A stretch of DNA of 64,000 bases from Ralstonia pickettii (lineage in GTDB: Bacteria > Pseudomonadota > Gammaproteobacteria > Burkholderiales > Burkholderiaceae): NCBI RefSeq assembly GCF_000607165.1, contig NZ_JFZG01000004.1, forward strand, positions 1-64,000, read 5' to 3'. How positions within the stretch are numbered: position 1 is the first letter of the stretch; every line of letters begins with the position of its first letter. A model generated the notes under the pieces. It did no database searches. It saw only the letters and a program-made list of their open reading frames with translations, and was not told the origin of the DNA. This document shows, one piece after another, positions 36,703-47,310 of this stretch. The position numbers and the translations under genes are program-made.

Positions 36703-38762
36703 ACGGAGGCTCCTTCGTGATGGAGGTGGGTGGAAGAACCAGGTGTGCCCGCCGTTGTGCAACCGCACTTGCCGTTAGGCTGCTGGGCCAGCAGTTCTGC
36801 GTCGCATTTCGGACAGAACGCGTGATGGCCGGACAGGTAGCCGTGCTTCGGGCAGATCGAAAACGTCGGGGTGATGGTGATGTACGGCAGGCGGAAGTTC
36901 GCCAGCGCGCGCCGCACGAGTTCCTTGCACGCCTGCGGCGAGGAAATGGCTTCATTCATGTACAGGTGCAGCACCGTGCCGCCCGTGTATTTGCTCTGCA
37001 GCGCTTCCTGGCGCGCCAGTGCTTCGAACGGATCATCGGTGTAGCCGACGGGCAACTGGCTGGAGTTGGTGTAGTACGGCTGTTCTGTCGTACCAGCCTG
37101 TAGGATGTCTGGCCAGCGCTTGCGGTCTTCGCGGGCGAAGCGGTAGGTCGTGCCCTCTGCGGGCGTGGCTTCGAGGTTGTACAGGTGCCCCGTCGCCTCC
37201 TGGAACTCCGTCATGCGCTGACGCACGTGGTCGAGCAGGCGCACCGCCATGGCATGGCCGAATGGCGTGGTGAGGTCGTCGGCGTCGCGCGTGAAGTTGC
37301 GCACCATCTCGTTGATGCCATTCACGCCGAGCGTGCTGAAGTGGTTGCGCAGCGTGCCCAGGTAGCGCCGCGTGTACGGATACAGCCCCTGGTCGATCAG
37401 CCGCTGGACGAACTTGCGTTTGACTTCCAGCACGTCGCGGCCAAGCGCAAGCAGCGTATCGAGCCGTGCCAGCAGCCCAGCCTCATCGCCCGCGTAGAGA
37501 TAACCCAATCGCGCACAGTTCACCGTCACCACGCCAATGGAACCAGTCTGCTCGGCAGAGCCAAACAGCCCGTTGCCGCGCTTGAGCAGCTCGCGCAGGT
37601 CGAGCTGCAGGCGGCAGCACATCGAGCGCACCATGTGCGGCTCCAGATCGGAGTTGAGGAAGTTCTGGAAGTAGGGCAGCCCGTAGCGTGCCGTCATCTC
37701 GAACAGCAACGTGGTGTTGGGGTGCTCCCAATCGAAGTCCGGCGTGATGTTGTAGGTCGGAATCGGAAACGTGAACGCGCGGTCCTTTGCATCGCCGGCC
37801 ATCATGACCTCGATGTACGCGCGGTTGATCATGTCCATCTCGGGCTGGAGATCGCCATAGGTGAAGGGCATCTCTTCGCCGCCAATGTAGGGAACCTGTT
37901 CGCGCAGGTCGGCAGGGCAAGTCCAGTCGAACGTGAGGTTGGTGAACGGCGTTTGCGTGCCCCAGCGGCTGGGCACATTCAGGTTGTAGATCAGCTCTTG
38001 CATGGACTGCTTCACCGCCGCATACGACATCGCATCGCGGCGGATGAACGGCGCCATGTACGTATCGAATGAACTGAACGCCTGCGCGCCGGCCCACTCG
38101 TTTTGCAGCGTGCCGAGAAAATTGACGATCTGTCCGATGGCTGCCGACATATGCCGCGGTGGCGTCGCTTCCACCTTGCCCGGCACGCCGTTGAATCCCT
38201 CTGTCAGCAACTGCCGCAACGACCAGCCTGCGCAGTAGCCCGACAGCATGTCGAGATCGTGGATGTGGATGTCGCCCTCGCGGTGCGCTGTGCCCGCTTC
38301 GGGGCTGTAGACATGCGAAAGCCAGTAGTTGGCGGTGACCTTGCCTGCCACGTTCAGGATCAGACCTCCAAGGCTGTAGCCCTGATTGGCATTGGCATTG
38401 ACACGCCAATCGCGCTGCTCGAGGTATTCGTCCATCGTGCTCTCGACATCGACCAGCGTGTGCTTGAGCGAACGCAGCCGGGCGTGTTGCTCGCGGTAGA
38501 CGATGTAGGCACGCGCGGTGCGCCAATAGCCGGCGTCTACCAGCACCTCTTCCACACAGTTCTGGATGATTTCGATACCGGGGCAGGGGAGCGGGGAGAG
38601 ATGTTCGAGCACGCCCGTGGTCAGGCGTTGCGCCTCGACGGCGTCGAATTCGCCGGTGGCTTGGCCGGCAGCCGCGATGGCCTGGCAGATCTTTTGCGCA
38701 TCAAACGGTGCCAATGAACCGTCGCGCTTGGTGACTTGCCTGGTGACCTGTGTGCTCGTCAT
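36699..38762 (-). CDS. nrdD: Class III ribonucleoside-triphosphate reductase, catalytic subunit without its glycyl loop
   Basis: A 687-residue anaerobic reductase that makes deoxyribonucleotides. It begins with an ATP-cone (KRDGSLAPFDAQKICQAI, about 10-95), followed by the ten-stranded barrel (AGWSLRQLLTEGFNG, RGNGLFGSAEQ). Near the C-terminus is a zinc site, CPKHGY...FCPKCD, and a short tail with CGC. No RVxGY glycyl-radical motif is present; it lies in the next ORF (36526-36702). I start at the second ATG (38762), seven bases after GGAG; the first ATG, 38774, lacks a ribosome binding site. An FNR/DNR-type palindrome is centred 92 bp upstream. Confidence 0.93.
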   Translation of the reverse strand: MTSTQVTRQVTKRDGSLAPFDAQKICQAIAAAGQATGEFDAVEAQRLTTGVLEHLSPLPCPGIEIIQNCVEEVLVDAGYWRTARAYIVYREQHARLRSLKHTLVDVESTMDEYLEQRDWRVNANANQGYSLGGLILNVAGKVTANYWLSHVYSPEAGTAHREGDIHIHDLDMLSGYCAGWSLRQLLTEGFNGVPGKVEATPPRHMSAAIGQIVNFLGTLQNEWAGAQAFSSFDTYMAPFIRRDAMSYAAVKQSMQELIYNLNVPSRWGTQTPFTNLTFDWTCPADLREQVPYIGGEEMPFTYGDLQPEMDMINRAYIEVMMAGDAKDRAFTFPIPTYNITPDFDWEHPNTTLLFEMTARYGLPYFQNFLNSDLEPHMVRSMCCRLQLDLRELLKRGNGLFGSAEQTGSIGVVTVNCARLGYLYAGDEAGLLARLDTLLALGRDVLEVKRKFVQRLIDQGLYPYTRRYLGTLRNHFSTLGVNGINEMVRNFTRDADDLTTPFGHAMAVRLLDHVRQRMTEFQEATGHLYNLEATPAEGTTYRFAREDRKRWPDILQAGTTEQPYYTNSSQLPVGYTDDPFEALARQEALQSKYTGGTVLHLYMNEAISSPQACKELVRRALANFRLPYITITPTFSICPKHGYLSGHHAFCPKCDAELLAQQPNGKCGCTTAGTPGSSTHLHHEGASV

Positions 38763-38847
38763 GAGGTACTCCATCTAGTGGTATGGAGTCAGACTAGCAC
38801 TACATATTGTGGTCTGTGAGTCTTAAAGACCTTGATCTTGAAATCGC

Positions 38848-38861
38848 TTGACCCCGGTCAA
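38848..38861 (-). promoter_or_regulatory. FNR/DNR-type palindrome upstream of nrdD
   Basis: TTGAC-CCCG-GTCAA is a perfect inverted repeat in the TTGAY-N4-RTCAA format. Centred at 38854.5, it would put the nrdD transcription start near 38813 in class II geometry, with TAAGAC at -10 on the minus strand. Confidence 0.65.
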
Positions 38862-38898
38862 CCGGGGCCGCGTGCGACGCGGACACTGCGTGTCGCCA

Positions 38899-39240
38899 TT
38901 AGTCGACGATGAACAGCCGGGCGCCGTTCCTGGTGTACGACTGATGGGCTTCCGCATCGTCGCCCACCTGATAGCTCATGCCGGGCGTGAGGATGAACTT
39001 GCGGCCATCTTCCAGTGTGGTTTCCAGTTCGCCATCCAGGCAGAACAGGATGTGGCCCTTCTTGCACCAATGGTCAGCCAGGTAGCCGGGCGTGTACTCG
39101 ACCATGCGCACGCGGATGCGGTCCGGCTCGTCGCCAAAGTAGCGGGTGCGCCAGATCGCCATGCCGGTCTCGCCGGTGTGTTCGGTAGGTTCAACAGCGG
39201 ACCAGTCGGTCGTGCCAAAGGCGAAGGGCGCCATCTTCAT
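38899..39240 (-). CDS. Cupin-fold protein of the DHCW-motif kind
   Basis: A 113-residue single-domain cupin with ADHWCKKGHILFCLDGEL as its central motif. The His/Cys pair around HWC and H in KKGHIL are possible metal ligands, and the second cupin motif is TPGMSYQVGDDAEAHQS. I associate this with the small DHCW-motif cupin family of unknown substrate. It is divergent from the symporter and 37 bp from the nrdD upstream box; it probably has its own promoter. There is no signal peptide. Confidence 0.75.
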   Translation of the reverse strand: MKMAPFAFGTTDWSAVEPTEHTGETGMAIWRTRYFGDEPDRIRVRMVEYTPGYLADHWCKKGHILFCLDGELETTLEDGRKFILTPGMSYQVGDDAEAHQSYTRNGARLFIVD

Positions 39241-39610
39241 CGCGGGACTCCGGTGGGTGACGTAAGCCCATGATGGTATCAGCGGCTTACGTGGCGCAGG
39301 CGTCGCATTTCATATGCTCAAAAAGTCGCTTGTCAGTACGCCGCGACGGCATTGCGTGCGGCTCAATAATCCGCTTCTGACCGGCTGATTCCACTGCCCG
39401 TGCGGCATCGCAGCAAGGTGTCGACGGCGTCATATCAATGTATGCAGAAATTGCATGGTGCCATGCAACATCGACATAACGATCGTCATGCGCTTCTCTA
39501 ATATCGTCGCTTTTTACAAAGCGTGACGAACTTGGGCCGGCCCTTGGCCCCATGAGATCCGCGTCTGCCGCGCGCCGTCCCTCCGGCCACGGTATTCCTT
39601 GGAGAAAGTC
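39241..39610. other. 370-bp gap between cupin and symporter genes
   Basis: No gene is visible. It contains the divergent upstream regions of the cupin gene and the symporter; the stretch 39420-39520 is relatively AT-rich (for example ATATCAATGTATGCAGAAAT) and likely holds the symporter promoter. Confidence 0.5.
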
Positions 39611-40894
39611 TTGAACACCAAACGTCTGACCTCCCATATCGGGCTGGCAATGCTGCTGGGCATTGCCGTCGGCTGGGGTTGCCACGAATATGCCAAGGAC
39701 GCTGCGGCGGCCAAGGACATCGCTTCGTACTTCAGCATCATCACCGACATCTTCCTGCGCATGATCAAGATGATCATCGCGCCGTTGGTGTTCTCGACGC
39801 TGGTGACGGGCCTGGCGAGCATGAGCGGCGGCCGCTCGGTCGGCCGCGTGGGACTGCGCGCGATGATCTGGTTTGTATGTGCGTCGGCCACGTCGCTGGC
39901 GCTGGGCATGCTGCTGGTCAACTTCTTCCAGCCGGGCGTGCACATGAACCTCGCGCTGCCGGATGTGTCGGCCACGTCGGGCCTGAAGACGGGTGATTTC
40001 ACGCTCAAGGCCTTCATTACGCACGTGTTCCCGCGCAGCATCGTGGAGGCCATGGCCACCAACGAGATCCTGCAGATCCTGGTGTTCTCGCTGTTCTTCG
40101 GCGCTGCGCTGTCGACGATGAAGAACCCGATGGACAGCGTGATCGGCCGTGGCCTGGAAGAGTTGACCAAGCTGATGTTCCGCATTACCGACTACGTGAT
40201 GCGCTTTGCGCCGCTGGGCGTATTTGCCGCCATGGCCGCCGCCATCACGGTGGAAGGCGTGGGCGTGCTGTGGACCTACGGCAAGCTGATCGGCGAGTTC
40301 TACCTGGGTCTGGCGCTGTTGTGGTCGATCCTGTTCTTCGTTGGCTACCTGCTGCTGGGCCGGTCGCTGGGCCGCCTGCTGGGGCTGATTCGTGAGCCGA
40401 CGCTGCTGGCGTTTGCCACGGCGAGCAGCGAATCCGCTTATCCGAAGACGATCGAGGCGCTGGACCGCTTTGGTGTGCCCAAGCGCATTTCGAGCTTCGT
40501 GCTGCCGCTGGGGTATTCGTTCAACCTGGATGGCTCGATGATGTACCAGGCGTTCGCGGTGTTGTTCATCGCGCAGGCCTACAACATCGAGATGAGCTTC
40601 ACCCAGCAGGTCACGCTGCTGCTGGTGCTGATGCTCACGAGCAAGGGGATGGCCGGCGTGGCGCGCGCCTCGCTGGTGGTGGTGGCGGCCACGCTGCCGA
40701 TGTTCCACCTGCCGGAAGCGGGTCTGCTGCTGATTATCGGCATCGACCAATTTTTCGACATGGGCCGCACGGCCACCAACGTGATTGGCAACAGCCTGGC
40801 CACGGCCGTGGTGGCGAAGTATGAGCCGGCAGAAGAGGATGCGGTGGCGGAAGCCGCTGAACCTGCAATGCAGCCGCAGCCGAACGTCGGTTGA
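39611..40894 (+). CDS. Dicarboxylate/amino acid:cation symporter (DctA/GltP family)
   Basis: A 427-residue DAACS-family transporter with eight transmembrane helices and two re-entrant loops. ASSESAYPKT and GYSFNLDGSMMY are the HP1/TM7 signature of C4-dicarboxylate and glutamate/aspartate symporters, and MGRTATNVIGNSLA the C-terminal one. I choose TTG 39611, six bases after GGAG; the preceding TTG 39599 contains that ribosome binding site. The serine-rich motif reads ASSES rather than DctA's SSSS-type, so a GltP-like substrate (glutamate/aspartate) is as likely as C4-dicarboxylates. Monocistronic. Confidence 0.92.
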   Translation: MNTKRLTSHIGLAMLLGIAVGWGCHEYAKDAAAAKDIASYFSIITDIFLRMIKMIIAPLVFSTLVTGLASMSGGRSVGRVGLRAMIWFVCASATSLALGMLLVNFFQPGVHMNLALPDVSATSGLKTGDFTLKAFITHVFPRSIVEAMATNEILQILVFSLFFGAALSTMKNPMDSVIGRGLEELTKLMFRITDYVMRFAPLGVFAAMAAAITVEGVGVLWTYGKLIGEFYLGLALLWSILFFVGYLLLGRSLGRLLGLIREPTLLAFATASSESAYPKTIEALDRFGVPKRISSFVLPLGYSFNLDGSMMYQAFAVLFIAQAYNIEMSFTQQVTLLLVLMLTSKGMAGVARASLVVVAATLPMFHLPEAGLLLIIGIDQFFDMGRTATNVIGNSLATAVVAKYEPAEEDAVAEAAEPAMQPQPNVG

Positions 40895-40915
40895 CGTTGA
40901 GCCAAGATGACAGCG

Positions 40916-40950
40916 CGCCGCCTTTCAGGGCGGCGTTGTCATATTTAGAC
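40916..40950. terminator. Hairpin between convergent symporter and murI genes
   Basis: CGCCGCC (40916-40922) / GGCGGCG (40929-40935) in the 60-bp gap between the two stop codons, extended by GACA/TGTC outside. T-tracts are modest (catattta), so it may act weakly in both directions. Confidence 0.6.
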
Positions 40951-40954
40951 GGCG

Positions 40955-41803
40955 TTATTCGGGCTGGTAAGCGAGCGAGGTTACGGCCGGGCTCAGGGGC
41001 GCGTCACCAATGTCGACGCGCTGTGCCATCGGCGCCTCACCCAGCAATGCCGCCACCATGGCTTGCAGCGGAAGCACGTCGCCGGTGCTCATGAAGCGTG
41101 GCGATGCGGCTTGGCCCGATGCCTGCAATCCCGCTGCCGCCAGCGTGCGGCCCAGATGGCGCGCGACTGCGTGACCGGTGTCGATCAATGTCAGCCGGTC
41201 GCCCGCAATCTCGCGGATGGCGTCTTCCAGAAACGGGTAGTGCGTGCAGCCGAGCACCAGCGTGTCAGCGCCCGCATCGAGCATCGGCTGCAGATACGCC
41301 TGCAGCAGCTCCAGCACCGCAGGCGAATGGGTATCGCCGCGCTCGATCAGGGGGACGAGGCCGTAGCCGGGTTGGCTCAGCACTTTGCAATCGCCAGAGG
41401 CAGCCGCCAGCAGGCGTGCAAATTTCTCGCTGTGCAGCGTGCTTTCGGTCGCGAGCACGCCAACCACACGGCTCTTCGACGTGGCAACCGCTGGCTTCAA
41501 GCCGGGCTCGACGCCAATCACCGGTACCGCGAGCTTTTCGCGCAGCACGTGCACAGCCTGCGCCGTGGCTGTGTTGCACGCGATCACCAGCGCCTTGCAG
41601 CCTTGGTCGACCAGCCATTCGCACACACGCAGCGTGCGCTCGGCAATGTATTCAGGAGATTTTTCCCCGTACGGGGCATGGCGGGAATCCGCCAGGTAGA
41701 GAAGCGATTCGGCCGGCAATTCGGCGCGAATCGCGCGCAGGACGGAGAGCCCTCCGAGGCCGGAGTCAAAAACTCCGACCGGTGCCTGCGCGCGTGTCGT
41801 CAT
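40955..41803 (-). CDS. murI: Glutamate racemase
   Basis: A 282-residue cofactor-independent racemase providing D-glutamate for peptidoglycan. The catalytic cysteines are in VIACNTATAQ and VLGCTHYPFL, and the N-terminal GVFDSGLGGLSVL is the family start. ATG 41803 (MTTRAQAPVG) is used; 19 further codons are open upstream, overlapping fumarase. It begins 14 bp after the fumarase stop, so the two form an operon. Confidence 0.96.
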   Translation of the reverse strand: MTTRAQAPVGVFDSGLGGLSVLRAIRAELPAESLLYLADSRHAPYGEKSPEYIAERTLRVCEWLVDQGCKALVIACNTATAQAVHVLREKLAVPVIGVEPGLKPAVATSKSRVVGVLATESTLHSEKFARLLAAASGDCKVLSQPGYGLVPLIERGDTHSPAVLELLQAYLQPMLDAGADTLVLGCTHYPFLEDAIREIAGDRLTLIDTGHAVARHLGRTLAAAGLQASGQAASPRFMSTGDVLPLQAMVAALLGEAPMAQRVDIGDAPLSPAVTSLAYQPE

Positions 41804-41817
41804 ATCGCGTGAACGGA

Positions 41818-43341
41818 TCAGCCTGCTGCAACGGGAATCTTGCCGATCTTCGCTTGCCATTCCGCCGGGCCGGTCTTGTGGACCGACGTGCCCGAGCTAT
41901 CGACGGCGACGGTGACGGGCATGTCCTTCACGTCGAATTCGTAGATGGCTTCCATGCCCAGGTCTTCAAACGCCAGCACCTTGGAGCCGCGGATGGCCTT
42001 CGATACCAGGTACGCCGCGCCGCCCACGGCCATCAAGTAAGCCGACTTGTGCTTCTTGATGGACTCGATGGCGACGGGGCCGCGCTCGGCCTTGCCCACC
42101 ATGGCAATCAGGCCCGTCTGGGCGAGCATCGTCTCGGTGAACTTGTCCATGCGTGTAGCCGTGGTCGGGCCTGCCGGGCCGACAACTTCATCGCGCACCG
42201 GGTCGACCGGGCCGACGTAGTAGATCACGCGGTTGGTGAAGTCGATCGGCAGCTTTTCGCCCTTGGCCAGCATGTCGGCGATGCGCTTGTGGGCGGCATC
42301 GCGGCCGGTCAGCATCTTGCCGTTGAGCAGCAGCGTCTGGCCCGGCTTCCACGAGGCAACTTCTTCCGGCGTGAGGGTGTTCAGATCCACGCGCTTGGAC
42401 GTTTCGGTGTTCGGCGCCCATTCGACCTTCGGCCATTGCGACAGGTCCGGCGCTTCCAGCTTGGCAACGCCGCTGCCGTCCAGCGTGAAGTGCGCGTGAC
42501 GCGTGGCGGCGCAATTCGGGATCATGGCGACCGGCAGGTTGGCCGCGTGGGTCGGGTAGTCCAGGATCTTCACGTCGAGCACGGTGGCCAGGCCGCCCAG
42601 GCCTTGCGCGCCAATGCCCAGCGCGTTGACCTTTTCGTACAGCTCGATGCGCAGTTCTTCAGCGCGGTTGCTCGGGCCGCGGGCGATCAGGTCTTGAATG
42701 TCGATCGGCTCCATCAGGGCTTCCTTGGCCAGCAGCATGGCCTTTTCAGCCGTGCCGCCAATGCCGATGCCCAGCATGCCCGGCGGGCACCAGCCGGCGC
42801 CCATGGTCGGCACGGTCTTGAGCACCCAGTCGACGATCGAGTCCGAAGGATTCAGCATCACGAACTTCGACTTGGCTTCGGAGCCGCCGCCCTTGGCTGC
42901 GACGATCACATCCACCGTGTCGCCCGGCACGATCGACATGTTGATCACGGCCGGGGTGTTGTCCTTCGTGTTGGTGCGCTTGCCGGCCGGGTCGGCCAGC
43001 ACGCTTGCGCGCAGCTTGTTGTCGACGTCGTTGTACGCGCGGCGCACGCCTTCGTTGACCATGTCTTCGAGGCTCATCGTGGCGCCGTCCCAGCGCACGT
43101 TCATGCCGACCTTCAGGAACACGGTGACGATGCCGGTGTCCTGGCAGATCGGACGCTTGCCTTCAGCGCACATGCGGCTGTTGGTCAGGATCTGCGCGAT
43201 GGCATCCTTGGCCGCCGGGCTCTGCTCCTGCTCATAGGCACGGCCCAGAGCAGTGATGTAGTCCATCGGGTGGTAGTAGCTGATGTACTGCAGGGCGTCG
43301 GCGACGCTCTGGATGAGGTCTTCTTGACGAATGACGGTCAT
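41818..43341 (-). CDS. fumA: Class I (iron-sulfur) fumarate hydratase
   Basis: A 507-residue [4Fe-4S] hydratase interconverting fumarate and malate. CAEGKRPICQDTGIVTVF and KGGGSEAKSKF are characteristic of class I fumarases, which need a cluster ligated by three cysteines, including those near CQDTG and in PNCAATRH. The C-terminal GTSVHKTGPAEW ends the beta domain. ATG 43341 (MTVIRQEDLIQS) is the natural start; an in-frame extension to 43389 is unlikely. Unlike FumC it is oxygen-sensitive. murI follows by 14 bp. Confidence 0.95.
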   Translation of the reverse strand: MTVIRQEDLIQSVADALQYISYYHPMDYITALGRAYEQEQSPAAKDAIAQILTNSRMCAEGKRPICQDTGIVTVFLKVGMNVRWDGATMSLEDMVNEGVRRAYNDVDNKLRASVLADPAGKRTNTKDNTPAVINMSIVPGDTVDVIVAAKGGGSEAKSKFVMLNPSDSIVDWVLKTVPTMGAGWCPPGMLGIGIGGTAEKAMLLAKEALMEPIDIQDLIARGPSNRAEELRIELYEKVNALGIGAQGLGGLATVLDVKILDYPTHAANLPVAMIPNCAATRHAHFTLDGSGVAKLEAPDLSQWPKVEWAPNTETSKRVDLNTLTPEEVASWKPGQTLLLNGKMLTGRDAAHKRIADMLAKGEKLPIDFTNRVIYYVGPVDPVRDEVVGPAGPTTATRMDKFTETMLAQTGLIAMVGKAERGPVAIESIKKHKSAYLMAVGGAAYLVSKAIRGSKVLAFEDLGMEAIYEFDVKDMPVTVAVDSSGTSVHKTGPAEWQAKIGKIPVAAG

Positions 43342-43515
43342 GGTGGGGACCAACGTGTAGGAATGAGAAACCGGGATGCGGCAGGGCATTGATCTGCACT
43401 ACGCACCGGCAGCGGGCGCTGCCGGTTCAGAATAGCCTGCGATCATACACCCAATGTCGGCCACGGATTGTCCGACCGGTTTCGTCGGGCTCGCCGCGCC
43501 GACAGGGGCACGGCG

Positions 43516-44055
43516 TCAATGTGCGTCGGCAGCCCCGCCGTGCGGATGCGCATGCGAAACGATGCGGTCTACCCACGCCATCACCAGCGCGGAAACCAGG
43601 AACGCCACGTGGATGACCACCTGCCACAGGATCGTGTGCGTGTCTTTCTGGGCCGCGTCGATGAACGTCTTGAGCAGGTGGATCGACGAGATGCTGATCA
43701 ACGCCATCGACAGCTTCACCTTCAGCACGCCCGCGTTGACGTGATCCAGCCATTCGGGCTCATCTTCATGGCCCTCGATGCCGAGCTTGGACACGAAGAT
43801 GTCGTACCCGCCGATGATCACCATGATCAGCAGGTTGGAGATCATCACCACGTCGATCAGGCCCAGCACGGCCAGCATGATCTTGGTTTCGTCCAAGTCG
43901 CCCAGGTGCGCAACCAGATGCCAGACCTCGACAATGAACAGATACACATACGCTGCCTGGGCGATGATCAGCCCCAGGTAAAGCGGCAGTTGCAGCCAGC
44001 GGGAAAAGAAGATCAGGCGCGGAATCGGGCGCAGCGGAGCGATGGGCGACTTCAT
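43516..44055 (-). CDS. YqhA family (UPF0114) inner-membrane protein
   Basis: A 179-residue protein with four hydrophobic helices ([38 protein letters not shown] and others). [26 protein letters not shown] is the UPF0114/TIGR00645 signature. E. coli YqhA has no firm function. The C-terminal tail ([13 protein letters not shown]) is His-rich, which could bind metal. It precedes fumA on the same strand by 174 bp. Confidence 0.88.
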   Translation of the reverse strand: MKSPIAPLRPIPRLIFFSRWLQLPLYLGLIIAQAAYVYLFIVEVWHLVAHLGDLDETKIMLAVLGLIDVVMISNLLIMVIIGGYDIFVSKLGIEGHEDEPEWLDHVNAGVLKVKLSMALISISSIHLLKTFIDAAQKDTHTILWQVVIHVAFLVSALVMAWVDRIVSHAHPHGGAADAH

Positions 44056-44142
44056 GGGAAACGGGGCCGGGTGAAAAACGCGTGATTGTAGCGTCCCAAG
44101 TTTGCCGAACCGCTGATTGGAAGACGGCTGCCGCCCACTGCG

Positions 44143-45102
44143 CTAGTCGCGGTCCAGTGACGGATCGAGCGGGTCCAGCGGGTCTGCCACACGCGCGCGG
44201 CGCGCTGGATAGCGTGGCCGTGCCGGCCAGCTCGCAACGAGGATGCCGGCCACCACGCAAGCCAGCGCAATGCCGTGCGGCCAGCCCGGCGTCTCGCCCA
44301 GGGCGACGATCCCGTAGGTGGCTGCCGCAATCGGCAGCACCGAGGTGAATACGCCCGCAAGGTGTGCTGGCACATGCCGGATGCCCTTCATCCACAGCCA
44401 GAACGAGAAGATGCTGGCCGACAGCGCATACCAGAGCACAAGGCCCCAGATGGGCAACGGCACGCCTGACAGATCGAAGGTGAGCAGGGGCACCAACCCC
44501 AGGGGCAGCATCAGCAGGCCGCCGATCAGGTGCGTGTACGCGCAGATCTCGATGGCGGGCAACGTTTGTGTCAGTCGCCGCGACAGAATGACGTAGATCG
44601 ACTCGCATAACACCGCGCCCATCACCAGCGCATTGCCCAGCAGCGCTTGCGCGGCATCGGCAGTCGCCGCGCCCGAAGATTCGCCCCCGCGATAGGCGTT
44701 GAGAATGGCGACGCCCGCCACCGCCAGCGCCACCGACACCAGCGTGCGCCCCGACGGCTTCTCGCGCAGCACGAGCCACGACAGCAGCGCCACGGTGGCC
44801 GGGATCGTGCTCGTGATGATGCCCGCGGCCAGCGCCGAGGTCAGCCGCACGCCGTTGAGCATCAGCAGCGTGAAGCCGAACGTACCAAAGAATGCCTGGA
44901 GGAACAGGTTGGTCCACTCGCCGCGCGTCACACGGCGCATGCGCGATGGCTTGTACCACGGCGCCATGCAGACGATGGCAATCAAAAAGCGCAGCAATGC
45001 AAACAACATCACCGGCATGACGGCGACGATCGATTTGCCGAAACCGACGTTGCTGCCGACCAATGCCATGGCAGCAATCAGAAAAAGGGCGTGGATGGGC
45101 AC
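44143..45102 (-). CDS. EamA/DMT superfamily transporter
   Basis: A 319-residue integral protein with ten predicted helices in two EamA repeats (about 5-140 and 155-290): VGSNVGFGKSIVAVMPVMLF, TSALAAGIITSTIPATVALLSW by parts, then VLPIAAATYGIVALGETPG. Members export amino acids or metabolites; the substrate here cannot be determined. It begins with GTG 45102; a later ATG exists eleven codons in. It is 87 bp upstream of YqhA and may share a transcript. Confidence 0.88.
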   Translation of the reverse strand: MPIHALFLIAAMALVGSNVGFGKSIVAVMPVMLFALLRFLIAIVCMAPWYKPSRMRRVTRGEWTNLFLQAFFGTFGFTLLMLNGVRLTSALAAGIITSTIPATVALLSWLVLREKPSGRTLVSVALAVAGVAILNAYRGGESSGAATADAAQALLGNALVMGAVLCESIYVILSRRLTQTLPAIEICAYTHLIGGLLMLPLGLVPLLTFDLSGVPLPIWGLVLWYALSASIFSFWLWMKGIRHVPAHLAGVFTSVLPIAAATYGIVALGETPGWPHGIALACVVAGILVASWPARPRYPARRARVADPLDPLDPSLDRD

Positions 45103-45305
45103 GATGAGGAATCAGTGGAAACCGGCACGGGACGCGGCTCTCTGGCCGGCTATGTTGCGTTGCGATGCGTGCCGTAACATGAAGTGACGCATTATAGTAA
45201 TGCCCTTCACGTCGGTTTGCCGCGCAGAAATGCGTAAGGCTGGAGTCAGGTCAGCCCCTTAGATTCGCCGCAAAACGACTACAGACATCGCTATCAGGAG
45301 ACACC

Positions 45306-47288
<1,983 letters not shown>

Positions 47289-47310
47289 CCGCCAGCGCTG
47301 GTCGCCAATC

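Noticed and set aside
36800-36850. HGYL in the C-terminal region of NrdD as the glycyl-radical site
   Set aside because: It lies between the zinc-binding cysteines (CPKHGY ... FCPKCD) and lacks the RVxGY core and the FNxGKQ block, which are in the separate small ORF.
38832-38845. TTGAT-CTTG-AAATC as an FNR site
   Set aside because: Only one half-site matches; the perfect palindrome 16 bp away is the better candidate.
41098-43392. A 764-codon plus-strand frame opposite murI and fumarase
   Set aside because: It is antisense to two certain genes; Arg/His/Ala-rich composition is what GC-rich reverse strands give. No family likeness.
45193-45198. TATAGT as the acs -10 element
   Set aside because: No acceptable -35 at 16-18 bp upstream; not listed as a promoter.
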